Counted from the first letter of the stretch, positions 25,547-35,620 are shown. The stretch: 64,000 nt of DNA from Thiosocius sp963759055 (GCA_963759055.1 CAVWYD010000032.1:131231-195230), one strand, 5' to 3'. Numbers and translations: made by a program. The notes: generated by a model from the sequence alone, not told the origin.

Positions 25547-27274
25547 TCAGCGAAACTCCATGACCTGGTCCATAACCAGCCCCTCGGCACTGGCATGCAC
25601 CGACAGACGCAGGCGGTCGAAAATTTCGGCCTGCAAACGGAAACCCTGCAGCTGCTCGCGCAGTTCCTGAGCCATCTCCTGTTCGCCCTGACTGTCGAGC
25701 TGTACCGCAGCGCTGTCCATCATGTCACCGAAGCGCTGCACCAGCTGATAGACACCGTAGTCCACTGCGAGCAGGCGGGGCGGACTAGCGGCCACTGCGG
25801 TAAGGAGGGGGTTGGTGAGATCAACCGTCTCCGCGCCTGCAAGCAGAAGCAGCGCCTTGTCCCTGATCGCAACCTTCATCGGCGGTGTCTGCCCGTCAAG
25901 CCCCAGATCCTGAGGAAGATCGACGAAACTACCGTCGCTGGGTATCTGTAGGGTTGCCAGCGACGGATTCAACATCGCCCCGAGGGCGAAGATGCCGCGC
26001 GGATCGTCGACCGCAGCAAGGAGCCCGGCACGCACCCTTGTCGGCTGCAGCGTCTGCGGATCCATCGCCAGGTCCTCGAGCTGAAGATTGAACCCCCTGA
26101 TGCCAGCCGTCATTGGCCCAAGTGCCAGGTTCAGTTGCGGCATAACCGCCTGCAGGCTCGCGGGATCCACCCACTCACAGGAGGAACCGGTCGCAATCAC
26201 CTCCCGTAACAGGGCGTCGATAGCGTTGCGCAGCTGCGGCAGGTCGATACCGAAACCGAAGGCCAGCAGGCCTTCATAGGTCGCGCCCAGACCGGGAACG
26301 GGCGAGGCCAGTTTCTGAAGCTGCGCTGCCACCGGGGCGCTGCTCTCCCAGATCGCCCGCGCCGCGAGGTGTCGCTCGTCGGCCGCTGCGACACCGACGA
26401 CCATACGCGGCATAGCGGCCACCAGCTGCTCCGTCATCTGCATGCAACCGGCCGATACCGGCAAAGACTGTGCACCCAGTGCCCGCATCACTTCAGCATT
26501 CCTGCCCTGCCCCTTGCCGTGCAGGATGGTCACAAGGTCGTCCAGTCTGATGTAGCCTTCGCCATAACCGGTGAAGCCGTGTCGCTCTATCAGGTCCTCA
26601 ATCGCACCCGAATCTGCCAGGGTTTCCTGTGGCTGCTCCTGCCCCAGCAACAGGGGTAAATCACGCTCAAACAGGCTGTCGGGCAGTAGACCTGCGATCG
26701 CATGGCGTTCGGTGACCGACAGGATCACGTCGACCTGCCCCAGGTCGATTCTGCGGTAGACCTGGCCGTTGAGCTCACCACGCGCAGCGCCGAATCCCGC
26801 GCGAGCCTCAACCCGGTCAAGCATCGCATTGAGCTTACCCGCGTCGGCGATCTCCAAGCGCAAAGCGGGCAGTATCCCGATACCATAAATGACCGACCGC
26901 GTTACCGGCTCGATCCCCAGTTCGCGCATCTTGTCAGCGGTGTCACGGCCTTCGAACTCGGCAAACAGGGCCTCGAGCACGTCGAACACACTTTCCGCCT
27001 GGCGAGCCATCGGCGCCGCGTCCTCGGAGTTCTCCATCTGTTCACGCACGCGTGCAAATACGGCGCCCTGGGCAGCCAGCTGCGCAGCATAGTGGTTGGC
27101 CAGCTTGTCCCGCAGTTCACCCGGCAGGTGCCTGCTGGTCACGAAGGCATAGGGCGTATCGGCAGGCACATGCCGCAGGAGATCAATCGTGGACCGCTCG
27201 GCGTCACGCGTGCACGCGGCGATCAGTCCGAGCAGCAGCAGCACGGCAAGGATACGCAATTTAACGGGGTACAT
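25547..27274 (-). CDS. Large lipoprotein of unknown function
   Basis: 575 residues from the ATG at 27274, which has GGAGTG about 8 nt upstream. A lipobox (LLLGLIAAC, cysteine near residue 20) marks a lipoprotein. The mature chain begins STIDLLRHVPADTPYAFVTSRHLP, a pattern seen in conserved hypothetical proteins that start with a VPADTPY-type motif, and continues as a long two-lobed alpha/beta protein without recognisable catalytic motifs. A longer frame to 27337 is not supported. It lies 77 bp upstream of the aroE stop side on the same strand but nothing indicates a functional link. Confidence 0.7.
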   Translation of the reverse strand: MYPVKLRILAVLLLLGLIAACTRDAERSTIDLLRHVPADTPYAFVTSRHLPGELRDKLANHYAAQLAAQGAVFARVREQMENSEDAAPMARQAESVFDVLEALFAEFEGRDTADKMRELGIEPVTRSVIYGIGILPALRLEIADAGKLNAMLDRVEARAGFGAARGELNGQVYRRIDLGQVDVILSVTERHAIAGLLPDSLFERDLPLLLGQEQPQETLADSGAIEDLIERHGFTGYGEGYIRLDDLVTILHGKGQGRNAEVMRALGAQSLPVSAGCMQMTEQLVAAMPRMVVGVAAADERHLAARAIWESSAPVAAQLQKLASPVPGLGATYEGLLAFGFGIDLPQLRNAIDALLREVIATGSSCEWVDPASLQAVMPQLNLALGPMTAGIRGFNLQLEDLAMDPQTLQPTRVRAGLLAAVDDPRGIFALGAMLNPSLATLQIPSDGSFVDLPQDLGLDGQTPPMKVAIRDKALLLLAGAETVDLTNPLLTAVAASPPRLLAVDYGVYQLVQRFGDMMDSAAVQLDSQGEQEMAQELREQLQGFRLQAEIFDRLRLSVHASAEGLVMDQVMEFR

Positions 27275-27351
27275 TGGATTCACTCCGGTCTGGAAACAGG
27301 GTTGCAGGGATCGGCCGGCATTTTTGCGCGAGGCCAATTACTGGCATGAAA

Positions 27352-28167
27352 TTAAGTCGTGCGCAGGCTTTCGATGACCGGGCCGGTATCGGGCTGGACG
27401 CCTCGCCACAGACGGAACGACTCCGCGGCCTGCTCCACCAGCATTCCCAGGCCATCCAGCGCGCGCGCGGCACCGTGTGCACGGCCCCACTCGACGAAGG
27501 CGGTGGGATCTTTCCCGTAGAGCATATCGTAGGTCCACCCACCTTGTGCCAGGCAGTCGTCCGGGATCTGTGGAACTTTAGCCGCCAGCCCTGCAGCCGT
27601 GCCGTTGATGATGAGGTCGAAACGGTGACCCTCAAGTTCGTCCAGACCGCAGCCGCTCACGGGACCAAACTCTGCCGCGGCCCCAGCCAGGGCGAGCGCC
27701 TTGGATGCCGTGCGGTTCGCGATCACCAGACTTGCCGGTTTTTCATCCAGCAGGGGGCGCAAGACACCACGCGCCGCTCCGCCGGCACCGAGCAGCAGCA
27801 CCCGGGCACCGGCCAGCCCGAACAGATGATTGCAGGCCAGATCCCGTACCAGGCCGACACCGTCGGTATTGTCACCCAGGATCTCACCGTCACGCGTGGC
27901 CAGGGTGTTGACCGCCCCTGCCGCATAGGCACGTTCGCTCAGGGAGTCCGCCAGGCGAAAAGCACGCTCCTTGAAAGGCACCGTCACATTCAGTCCGCGC
28001 CCGCCGGCGGTCAGGAATGCCTCGACATCGGCCTCAAAATTCTCCAGATCGCCCAGAATCCGTTCGTAGCGGATATCTTCGCCGGTCTGCGCGGCGAAAG
28101 CACTGTGGATCTGGGGCGAGCGGGAATGCTCGATCGGGTTGCCGATTACGGCATAGAGGTCTGTCAT
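27352..28167 (-). CDS. aroE: Shikimate dehydrogenase
   Basis: 271 residues from the ATG at 28167; the extension to 28239 is not family-like. Shikimate-binding motifs IEHSRSPQIH and NVTVPFKE (catalytic K66) are present, followed by DNTDGVGL and the NADP-binding loop LLGAGGAARGV. AroE reduces 3-dehydroshikimate to shikimate in aromatic amino-acid synthesis. Length agrees with the family (about 270-275). The region between its start and the divergent binding-protein gene (28168-28453) shows no gene. Confidence 0.95.
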   Translation of the reverse strand: MTDLYAVIGNPIEHSRSPQIHSAFAAQTGEDIRYERILGDLENFEADVEAFLTAGGRGLNVTVPFKERAFRLADSLSERAYAAGAVNTLATRDGEILGDNTDGVGLVRDLACNHLFGLAGARVLLLGAGGAARGVLRPLLDEKPASLVIANRTASKALALAGAAAEFGPVSGCGLDELEGHRFDLIINGTAAGLAAKVPQIPDDCLAQGGWTYDMLYGKDPTAFVEWGRAHGAARALDGLGMLVEQAAESFRLWRGVQPDTGPVIESLRTT

Positions 28168-28453
28168 CAGCGACGATTCCTGTCTGTTACTGCAAAAAAG
28201 CGCATTGTACGACGCCTGCATGCGAGTAAATCTGGTCAATGCAAACGGTTTGGGAAAAGTGAGAAGGCCTTCCGGAGACGCTCGGCGCCTCAGGGAATAA
28301 TGTGTAAAAACAAAGGGATGTCACATTTTTTCAGGACCAAGGCGATTAGAATCAAGAATCCCACGAGGCCGCCGCTATGACCGTATCAGAAGCTGCAAAT
28401 ACAGACGTGAGATCACTATGCACCCAGCACGATGCCACCGTGGGGGCCGCCGT

Positions 28454-29395
28454 ATGCGGATAGCCCTGAGCCTGTTGATCCTGTTGGCAAATGTCGCGAC
28501 GGCGGACGAGGCGAAGTGTCTGTTCGTTTCCTCCTATCACCAGGGTTACGCCTGGTCGGACGGGGTTGAGCGCGGCCTCCGCAAGACACTGGAAGGCAAA
28601 TGTCAGATCCGCCAGTTCGACATGGACACCAAACGCAAGAAATCACTCGAGGAAAAAAAGGCCGCGGCAAACGAGGCAAGGGCGCTGATCGAATCCTGGC
28701 GACCGGACATCGTGATAACCGCCGATGACAATGCGGCCAAGTACCTGATCAAGCCATTCTACCGGGATAAGGATCTGCCCTTCGTATTCTGTGGCGTCAA
28801 CTGGACGGTGAAGGAATACGGTTTTCCCTACCGTAACGTGACCGGCATGATCGAAGTTGCCCCGGTCAAGGCGATGGTTGAAGAGGCCAGGGCTCTGACC
28901 CCCGGCGCCTCACGTGTGCTCTACATCGGTGCCGACACCCCGACGGAGATAAAAAATGCGACCCGCATCCGCCAGGTGGCGGAGATGCAGGGACTCGAAT
29001 TCGAGCAGCAGCTCAGCACCAGCCTGCAGTCCTGGATCGCCGCCTATGAGGCCGGTCAGAAATATGATTTCATCATTATCGGCAGCAATGCCGGCATAGA
29101 TGACTGGGACAACGTCGCTGCGTTCGAAGCCATCAAGCCGATCACGACACGCCTGACTGTAACCAGTCATGAATGGATGATGCCGGTCACCATGCTGGGC
29201 ATGACCAAGGTCCCGGAAGAGCAAGGTGAATGGGCAGGGAAAGTCGCCCTGCAGATCCTAGACGGTGCCGTACCGAACACCATTCCGGTAATCGCCAATC
29301 GCAAGTGGGACCTTTACCTCAATCCAGCCCTGGTCGAGTCGGCCGGCCTCAAACTCCCGAACCAGCTTCTGGGCAAAGGCAAGGTCTATCAGTAA
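28454..29395 (+). CDS. ABC-type periplasmic substrate-binding-like protein
   Basis: 313 residues from the ATG at 28454, preceded by a GTGGGGG purine run; an upstream ATG at 28418 would add a basic stretch before the signal peptide. After a leader ending ATAD the mature protein starts CLFVSSYHQGYAWSDGVERGL, the pattern of the PF04392 family. ITADDNAAKYLIKPFY and VFCGVNWTVKEYG match the ligand-binding cleft region of related proteins. No permease is near. It ends 9 bp before the GGDEF-EAL gene, so it most likely provides the ligand signal to that membrane protein. The same domain is fused to GGDEF-EAL in the protein at 4558-8232. Confidence 0.88.
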   Translation: MRIALSLLILLANVATADEAKCLFVSSYHQGYAWSDGVERGLRKTLEGKCQIRQFDMDTKRKKSLEEKKAAANEARALIESWRPDIVITADDNAAKYLIKPFYRDKDLPFVFCGVNWTVKEYGFPYRNVTGMIEVAPVKAMVEEARALTPGASRVLYIGADTPTEIKNATRIRQVAEMQGLEFEQQLSTSLQSWIAAYEAGQKYDFIIIGSNAGIDDWDNVAAFEAIKPITTRLTVTSHEWMMPVTMLGMTKVPEEQGEWAGKVALQILDGAVPNTIPVIANRKWDLYLNPALVESAGLKLPNQLLGKGKVYQ

Positions 29396-29404
29396 AGCAC
29401 CTCC

Positions 29405-32149
29405 ATGACTGTCATCCCCGCATCCATCAGTAGCCGCAGAGTCACGGCAGTCCTGCTCGGGGTACTGGTAATCCTGATTGCCTTGGGTTTGGCAATTCGT
29501 ACCGACATACGTCACGCTGAAGCGACATTCGTTGAACTGAACAAGGAAATCGAAACCGCCCTGACCCGGCGGCTCGACAACCTCAACGCCTCGCTGCGCT
29601 CGCTCAGCGGCATGCACCACGCCATGACCCGATTGTCACAGCAAGAGCTCTCGGCGTTCGCGCAGGAGATCGAACGCAGCCATCCTTACGTCAAGGCCAT
29701 ACTTCAGCTGCGTCTGGTCAATGTCGATCAGAAAGCGGCTTATGAGAAAGAATTTCAAGAAGCCGGTTTCCCGGCGTTCGGTATCTTGGCCAGCGATCAC
29801 CGCGGCAGACTGACCGCCAGTGTCGCCAAGCCCTATTATATGCCGCTCAATTTCGTCGAACCGCTTGATCCTGGCCTGGCTCGCTATCTCGGTCTCGATT
29901 TCTATTCCAGGGCCGACCTGAGACTGGCCATCGACCGTGCGATCCACTCCGGTGAGGTGGCTGCGGCCCCGGCGGCGCCAATCGGCGAAGATGCTTTCTT
30001 GCTGTTCAAGGCCGTTTACAAGGGCTTCTTCGTGCCCGAGGCTGCGAGGGAAAGGCAGACGCAGGTTCAGGGCCTTTACGCGCTCTTGGTAAACGCTCCC
30101 GCTTTTCTCGCTGACATTGCCAGCGACAACAAAGGCCTTGGTCTGCGTCTTTCCACCTGGAATGAGACAAACCCAACCACGCTCTATGAGATACCGGTCC
30201 CGGCAACATCAGACTTTCTTGCGAAACTGCTGCCCAACCACCGCAGCAACACCACGATATCCCTGACACCCACCCGCTTTCATCTCACCGTCGAAAGGTT
30301 GGCGGATCGCAACGATTTTCACCCGACTCGATGGCTGATGATTGTCGCAACCGCTGTCGGCCTGTATCTGTCCGGGGCGCTCGTCGTGTTCACGCGCCTG
30401 CGCGCCAGGGAGGCCGCCAGGGAGGCCGAGGCGCAGCTCTTCCAGGAGAAGGAACGCGCCCAGGTGACGCTACATTCGATCGGTGAGGCCGTTATAACCA
30501 CCGATCCGGGCGGCACGGTCGACTTTCTCAATCCGGCTGCCGAGCACCTGACGGGCTGGCGTGCATACGATGCAAAGGGCCATCATCTCAACGAGATCTT
30601 TTCGCTGGTGTCGGAATCAGACGGAACCGCCTTGCCGGATCCCATCGTTCGAGCCCTGCGGGACCATGACGAATCGGAGGCGGCGGCCATCATGGTACGC
30701 AGCGACGGCGCCACGATTGCGGTTATCGAGAATGCCGCGGCCATTCGTGACAGCGACGGCAGTTTTACCGGGGCGGCGCTGATCGTGCGCGACGTCAGCC
30801 GGGAACGTAATCTGCTACGGGAAATGGCATTTCAGGCGACACACGACCCGCTCACCCGATTAATCAACCGGCGTCAGTTCGAGCGTGAACTGAGCGCCGT
30901 GGTCGAAGACGCCCTGACATCCGACAATCAACATGCCTTGATGTACATCGACCTTGACCAGTTCAAGGCGATCAATGACAGCTGTGGCCACATCGCCGGA
31001 GACCAGCTGCTGAGACAAGTCGCATCCCACCTCGGCGACAACATCCGACGGCTCGACCGCCTGGCGCGGCTCGGCGGAGATGAATTCGGTGTTCTGCTGC
31101 GCGACTGCACAATCGAGAAGGCGCTCGAGGTAGCCGAGGCCCTGCGTCACGGGATCAAAGACCTGCGTTTGCATTGGGAGGAACGCAGCTTCCGTATCAG
31201 CCTCAGCGTAGGCGTGGTGGCTATCACCAAGGATAGCGGAAACCTCGACGAGGTCCTGCGGGCTGCCGATGCGGCCTGCTATGTGGCGAAGGACCAGGGC
31301 CGCAACCGCGTGCACTTCTATCAGCCAGACGACGAACTGCTGGCGCAGCGCAGCACCGATATGCAATGGCTGCACAAACTTCGCGAGGCCATCGATCGGG
31401 ACCAGTTGGTCCTGTACGGACAAACGATTTTTCCACTCGGCCAAGAGAATCCGCATCCAATGATGTGTGAACTCCTGGTCCGCATGATCGACAGCGAAGG
31501 CCGTCTGATACCGCCGATGACGTTCATCCCGGCGGCCGAGCGTTTCAATCTGATGTTTGACCTCGACGTCTGGGTCATCGGCTCGGCCTTCCGTCAGATC
31601 GCCAAGCTGCGTAAAGAGCATCCGCAGGACCAGCGTATTTTCACGATCAATCTTTCCGGACAGTCGCTCGATCACCCGGATCTCGAGCTCACGATCCAGG
31701 AGCTTGAACTGAAGTTCGGGGTAGACCCCCACCGCATCTGTTTCGAGATCACCGAGACCAGCGTCATTGCCAATATGGAGCGCGCACTCGACCTGATGGA
31801 CCAGCTGCGACGTCGCGGATTCCTATTTGCACTCGATGATTTCGGTACCGGCCTGAGCTCGTTTGCGTACCTCAAGAAGCTACCGGTCGACTACCTCAAG
31901 ATCGATGGCGAGTTTGTGCGGGACATTCTTCATGACCCGGTCGACAAGGCGATGGTCGATACCATCAAACGGATTGGTGATGTGCTCGGCATGATGACCA
32001 TCGCCGAGGCCATCGAGGACGAGGCAAGCTGTCAGCTGCTGACGGCCATGGGCATAAACTACGGTCAGGGATACCACCTGGCAAAGCCTGCGCCCGGTGA
32101 ATTTGCCCCTGTCAAATCGAACATCGTCGCGCTGGGCAGCAACCGCTGA
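29405..32149 (+). CDS. CHASE-like sensor / PAS / GGDEF / EAL protein with ELL variant motif
   Basis: 914 residues. Membrane helix near 13-33, a periplasmic CHASE-type domain (about 45-310), second helix near 312-332, then PAS (about 355-480), GGDEF (RLGGDEF, 557-561) and EAL domains. The EAL signature is ELL at 689-691 (MCELLVRM): the metal-binding glutamate is kept and alanine replaced by leucine, as also found in some active phosphodiesterases. NLSGQSL, FEITET, DDFGTGLSS and LKIDGEF are present. The preceding binding-protein gene is 9 bp upstream and probably co-transcribed and co-functional. Confidence 0.92.
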   Translation: MTVIPASISSRRVTAVLLGVLVILIALGLAIRTDIRHAEATFVELNKEIETALTRRLDNLNASLRSLSGMHHAMTRLSQQELSAFAQEIERSHPYVKAILQLRLVNVDQKAAYEKEFQEAGFPAFGILASDHRGRLTASVAKPYYMPLNFVEPLDPGLARYLGLDFYSRADLRLAIDRAIHSGEVAAAPAAPIGEDAFLLFKAVYKGFFVPEAARERQTQVQGLYALLVNAPAFLADIASDNKGLGLRLSTWNETNPTTLYEIPVPATSDFLAKLLPNHRSNTTISLTPTRFHLTVERLADRNDFHPTRWLMIVATAVGLYLSGALVVFTRLRAREAAREAEAQLFQEKERAQVTLHSIGEAVITTDPGGTVDFLNPAAEHLTGWRAYDAKGHHLNEIFSLVSESDGTALPDPIVRALRDHDESEAAAIMVRSDGATIAVIENAAAIRDSDGSFTGAALIVRDVSRERNLLREMAFQATHDPLTRLINRRQFERELSAVVEDALTSDNQHALMYIDLDQFKAINDSCGHIAGDQLLRQVASHLGDNIRRLDRLARLGGDEFGVLLRDCTIEKALEVAEALRHGIKDLRLHWEERSFRISLSVGVVAITKDSGNLDEVLRAADAACYVAKDQGRNRVHFYQPDDELLAQRSTDMQWLHKLREAIDRDQLVLYGQTIFPLGQENPHPMMCELLVRMIDSEGRLIPPMTFIPAAERFNLMFDLDVWVIGSAFRQIAKLRKEHPQDQRIFTINLSGQSLDHPDLELTIQELELKFGVDPHRICFEITETSVIANMERALDLMDQLRRRGFLFALDDFGTGLSSFAYLKKLPVDYLKIDGEFVRDILHDPVDKAMVDTIKRIGDVLGMMTIAEAIEDEASCQLLTAMGINYGQGYHLAKPAPGEFAPVKSNIVALGSNR

Positions 32150-32159
32150 ACCAACGCCC

Positions 32160-32750
32160 TCAGACCCAACGATCGGGATAGCTCCCCCGCACGAAAAGAT
32201 TGTTACTGACGATCGCAACCAGCATCAGCAGCAAGGCACCGGCCAGCACCGGGAACACGTAGGCCCAACCGAGGCCCCGCACCGCGTCCGGTCCGATCAC
32301 GGCGATCAGCGCCGTTGCGCCACCTGGCGGGTGGATGGTTCGGGTTGCCATCATCAGCGCTATGGCCGTGGCCACGGCAGCGGCCTCCTGCAGGAACAGA
32401 AGATCCGGCAGGTAACGGTAGCAGGCCACCCCGGCGATCGCCGATATCACATGGCCGCCGATCAGATTTCGCGGCTGCGAAAAAGGCGCCCCCGGCGCGG
32501 CGAAAAGGAGGACCGCCGATGCCCCGAAAGAACCGATGACCAACAGCTGCAACCCCGGAAACAGATCGACCAGCAAGGCCAGTGCCGCTATTCCGGCAAA
32601 TGCGCCCAGCCAGGCAACCAGGATCTGCGCCGGCCGGATCCTTGGCGCCCGTGCGTGACGCAGCAGCGGACGCGTGCGCACATGTGCCGGGTGATCGGCA
32701 TCGGGCACGTCTTTTTGTCTGGATTCGGGAGGAGGGGGACCCTCAGTCAT
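32160..32750 (-). CDS. HPP-family membrane protein
   Basis: 196 residues with four to five hydrophobic helices and the family signature TIHPPGGATALIAV. The N-terminal 35 residues are polar and basic. HPP proteins have been linked to nitrite transport in plastids and cyanobacteria; in this context the substrate is unknown. The start overlaps the hemB stop by 8 bp, so it follows hemB in one transcript. It converges with the GGDEF-EAL gene, 10 bp apart. Confidence 0.88.
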   Translation of the reverse strand: MTEGPPPPESRQKDVPDADHPAHVRTRPLLRHARAPRIRPAQILVAWLGAFAGIAALALLVDLFPGLQLLVIGSFGASAVLLFAAPGAPFSQPRNLIGGHVISAIAGVACYRYLPDLLFLQEAAAVATAIALMMATRTIHPPGGATALIAVIGPDAVRGLGWAYVFPVLAGALLLMLVAIVSNNLFVRGSYPDRWV

Positions 32751-33756
32751 TCAGCCACTGCGCTGCGTTTTTGGCGAAGTAGGTCAGTATGCCGTCCGCC
32801 CCGGCGCGTTTGATGCAGAGCAGGGACTCCATCACCACGGCCCTTTCATCCAGCCAACCGTTCTGCGCCGCAGCCATGTGCATCGCATATTCGCCGCTGA
32901 CCTGGTAGACGAGGGTCGGCACGCCAAACTGATCTTTTACCCTACGGACGATATCCAGATAGGGCATGCCCGGTTTGACCATCACCATGTCGGCGCCCTC
33001 GTGCAGATCCAGAGCCACTTCACGCAAGGCCTCATCGCTGTTTGCCGGATCCTGTTGATAGGTGTACTTGTTTCCCGAGCCCAGGTTGGCCGCAGAACCC
33101 ACGGCATCCCGGAAAGGTCCGTAATAGCTGCTCGCGTACTTGGCCGAATAGGCCAGGATACGAGTATGGATATGGCCTTCAGCCTCCAGCGTATCGCGAA
33201 TATCACCGATACGCCCGTCCATCATGTCTGAAGGTGCCACGACATCGGCGCCCGCAGCGGCATGTGACAGCGCCTGACGAACCAATACCTCGACCGTCTC
33301 ATCGTTCATCACGTAACCGCTCTCGTCGATCAGGCCGTCCTGCCCATGCGTGGTAAATGGATCCAGGGCGACGTCGGTGATCACCCCCAGGTCCGGCACC
33401 GCGTCCTTGACCGCGCGCACCGCACGCTGGGCCAGGCCATCCGGATTGAAGGCCTCGGCCGCATCCTCGCTCTTGGCACTCGCCGGGGTCACCGGGAAAA
33501 TTGCCATGGCCGGGATACCAAGCGCATAGACCTCCCGCGCCTCCTCGACAAGCAGATCGATACTTTTCCGCTCGACCCCCGGCATCGACACAACCGGTTC
33601 GAGCTGGCCCTGGCCCTCGAGAACAAACACCGGATAGATCAAATCATCGGGTCGGACACTGTGCTCACGCATCAACCGGCGTGAGAAGTCATCGCGGCGC
33701 ATGCGCCGCATACGGGTGAACGGATAACCCGAGAAGGCCTGGGTGTCTTTGCTCAT
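32743..33756 (-). CDS. hemB: Delta-aminolevulinic acid dehydratase (porphobilinogen synthase)
   Basis: 337 residues. The Schiff-base lysines are K206 (AYSAKYASSYYGPF) and K261 (MVKPGMPYLD). The region DVALDPFTTHGQDGL has aspartate and alanine in place of the zinc-binding cysteines, marking the magnesium-dependent type seen in Pseudomonas. HemB condenses two aminolevulinate molecules to porphobilinogen in haem synthesis. Neighbours are the HPP protein downstream and algR upstream, with a 47-bp gap from algR. Confidence 0.96.
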   Translation of the reverse strand: MSKDTQAFSGYPFTRMRRMRRDDFSRRLMREHSVRPDDLIYPVFVLEGQGQLEPVVSMPGVERKSIDLLVEEAREVYALGIPAMAIFPVTPASAKSEDAAEAFNPDGLAQRAVRAVKDAVPDLGVITDVALDPFTTHGQDGLIDESGYVMNDETVEVLVRQALSHAAAGADVVAPSDMMDGRIGDIRDTLEAEGHIHTRILAYSAKYASSYYGPFRDAVGSAANLGSGNKYTYQQDPANSDEALREVALDLHEGADMVMVKPGMPYLDIVRRVKDQFGVPTLVYQVSGEYAMHMAAAQNGWLDERAVVMESLLCIKRAGADGILTYFAKNAAQWLND

Positions 33757-33803
33757 GATTCTGGTCCGGTGAATTCCAAAGCTCGGTATTTTATCATCGA
33801 CAC

Positions 33804-34526
33804 TCAGTCCGGACCGCGCAGGATGCGCCTGACTTCCGGCGCGTGTCGACGACTGACCTCCACGGGCTCCTCGCAGCCGTGCAGAAGCAACAGTAAACCG
33901 CCCGCCATCCCTTTGCGCAGTTCGCGCACCCTGTCGGGAGCCACAAGGGCATTGCGATGCACGCGCAGAAACAATCCCGGCAGGCGTTCCTCGATGGTAC
34001 GCAGTGACTCCTCGCTCAAAGCCATACCCTGTGGATGCCAGACCTCGACGTACTTGCTGTCGGCCCGCAGAAAGATAACCTCGCCCGCCGGGATACGCAG
34101 AATGCCGCCGCGATAACTGGCGCTGAGGTAACCCTCAGCCTGGGCGAGAGCGTCGCGCTGGTCGCGGTTAAGGGCGCTCGCCTTGTCGAGCGCCCGCAAC
34201 AGGCGCTCGGGGCGTACCGGTTTGAGCAGGTAATCGATTGCATTGGCCTCGAATGCGGCCAGCGCATGTTCATCGTATGCGGTAACGAACACCACCGCCG
34301 GCGCACCCGGAGATTCAGCCAGGGTCAATGCCGCCTGGATACCGTCCATGCCCGGCATGCGGATATCCAGGAGGATGAGATCGACCGCATGCTGCTCACA
34401 CTTGACCAGCACCTCGGCGCCGTTGGCCGCCTGTGCGACTACCTCGTAGTCCGGACCGGCCGCCACCAGAAGCGCTGCAAGGCGTGCACGTGCCGGGGCC
34501 TCATCATCTGCAATAAGGACTCTCAT
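33804..34526 (-). CDS. algR: LytTR response regulator AlgR
   Basis: 240 residues. The receiver domain has the acidic pair D7-D8, phosphoacceptor D54 (LLDIRMPG), T82 and K102 (YLLKPV). The C-terminal part, about 140-238, is a LytTR DNA-binding domain (IFLRADSKYVEVW, RVHRNALV). In Pseudomonas AlgR controls alginate, type IV pili and c-di-GMP genes. It overlaps algZ by 4 bp (ATGA). Position between argH and a hem gene is the same neighbourhood as in Pseudomonas, although there the hem gene is hemC. Confidence 0.94.
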   Translation of the reverse strand: MRVLIADDEAPARARLAALLVAAGPDYEVVAQAANGAEVLVKCEQHAVDLILLDIRMPGMDGIQAALTLAESPGAPAVVFVTAYDEHALAAFEANAIDYLLKPVRPERLLRALDKASALNRDQRDALAQAEGYLSASYRGGILRIPAGEVIFLRADSKYVEVWHPQGMALSEESLRTIEERLPGLFLRVHRNALVAPDRVRELRKGMAGGLLLLLHGCEEPVEVSRRHAPEVRRILRGPD

Positions 34527-35545
34527 GACGCTATCGCAGGAAAGTGGACGCGGACCTGGTAGCAGCCGTCAACCTGGCCCAGGACCATGCCGGCCTCGTC
34601 GCCGAATGCCGCATCCAGACGCTGGCGCACATTGTCCTGGGCCATTTGATTACCACGACGCGAGCCCTGGTGCGGTTCCTGCGGCAGGGTGTTGCGCACG
34701 GCCAGGTTGACCACGCCGTTTCGAAAACGCCCACTGATGGTGATCTCACCACCGGCGGTCGCGGGCTCGATACCATGATAGACGGCATTCTCCAGCAGGG
34801 GTTGCAGCAGGAGTGCCGGCAACCGGGTGTCCAGCGGCACCTCTTCGACGTCCCATACGACCTGCAGACGATCACCGAGGCGCTGACGCTCAATACGCAG
34901 ATAACCTCTGGCGAGGTCAAATTCACGCTCCAGCGTCGACAATTCGTCTGCGTCCGACAGGGTTGCACGAAACAGATCCGACAGATCCTGAACCACCTGC
35001 TCGGCCAGATCGGCATCGACCCGCGTCAGGCTGGCAATGGTATTCATGCTGTTGAAAAGGAAGTGCGGACGGATGCGCGCCTGCAGGGCCTGCAGACGTG
35101 CCTGCGACTCGGCCAGTTCGCGCTGGCGCTCGCGATGCTGCTCGTAAAGATAACGCAACAGGACCGCACCGACGATACCGGCAATGGCCAGATACTGGGC
35201 AATCGCCGGCATGATCGGCGACTCGGCACGCAGACCCAACCAATGGGCCGCCGCAAATACCCCAGCAGTCACCAGCAGCACCAGGAACCAGGCGATGAAC
35301 CCGGTGGCGGAATGCGACAGCCGACCGAGCGGTTTACTCAGGCTGCAATAGAGGGCACAGACGCTGAGTGCCACCCACTGGATAAACAGGGAGCGCGCAC
35401 TGAGCTCATTCCAGAACAGTTCGGCACGCGGAAAGGCGCCGAGGGTAAGCACGATCGCGAGCAATTCCGCGCTGACCACCACGGCGAAGACCATGCGGAT
35501 GGCACAGAAGTTTGGCAGGAAGGCGCGATGCTCATTGTCAGCCAT
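34523..35545 (-). CDS. algZ: Sensor histidine kinase AlgZ/FimS
   Basis: 340 residues. Four to five membrane helices (about 15-135) precede a His_kinase domain: RIRPHFLFNSMNT with phosphoacceptor candidate H161, and LLQPLLENAVYHGI as the N-box. The later G-boxes are reduced, as is typical in this LytS-like family. It transfers or removes phosphate on AlgR. Co-transcribed with algR; divergent from argH over a 106-bp intergenic region. Confidence 0.92.
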   Translation of the reverse strand: MADNEHRAFLPNFCAIRMVFAVVVSAELLAIVLTLGAFPRAELFWNELSARSLFIQWVALSVCALYCSLSKPLGRLSHSATGFIAWFLVLLVTAGVFAAAHWLGLRAESPIMPAIAQYLAIAGIVGAVLLRYLYEQHRERQRELAESQARLQALQARIRPHFLFNSMNTIASLTRVDADLAEQVVQDLSDLFRATLSDADELSTLEREFDLARGYLRIERQRLGDRLQVVWDVEEVPLDTRLPALLLQPLLENAVYHGIEPATAGGEITISGRFRNGVVNLAVRNTLPQEPHQGSRRGNQMAQDNVRQRLDAAFGDEAGMVLGQVDGCYQVRVHFPAIAS

Positions 35546-35590
35546 GACCGGGAGTATATGAGATCAGGGACGACTCGCCTCGCTGTTGCA

Positions 35591-35620
35591 CTGATAACGT
35601 GCGCAGTTAGCGAATATAAT
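35591..35620 (+). promoter_or_regulatory. Sigma-70-type promoter of argH
   Basis: A consensus -10 box TATAAT lies at 35615-35620, with CTGATA (4 of 6 to TTGACA) at 35591-35596 and an 18-bp spacer. It is 31 bp before the argH ATG, in the argH-algZ divergent region. Confidence 0.45.

Noticed and set aside
28168..28453. c-di-GMP riboswitch or CRP site before the sensor operon
   Set aside because: No GEMME-like core was seen, and the TGTGT/TCACA pair near 28307 is 15 bp apart instead of the 6 bp needed for CRP.
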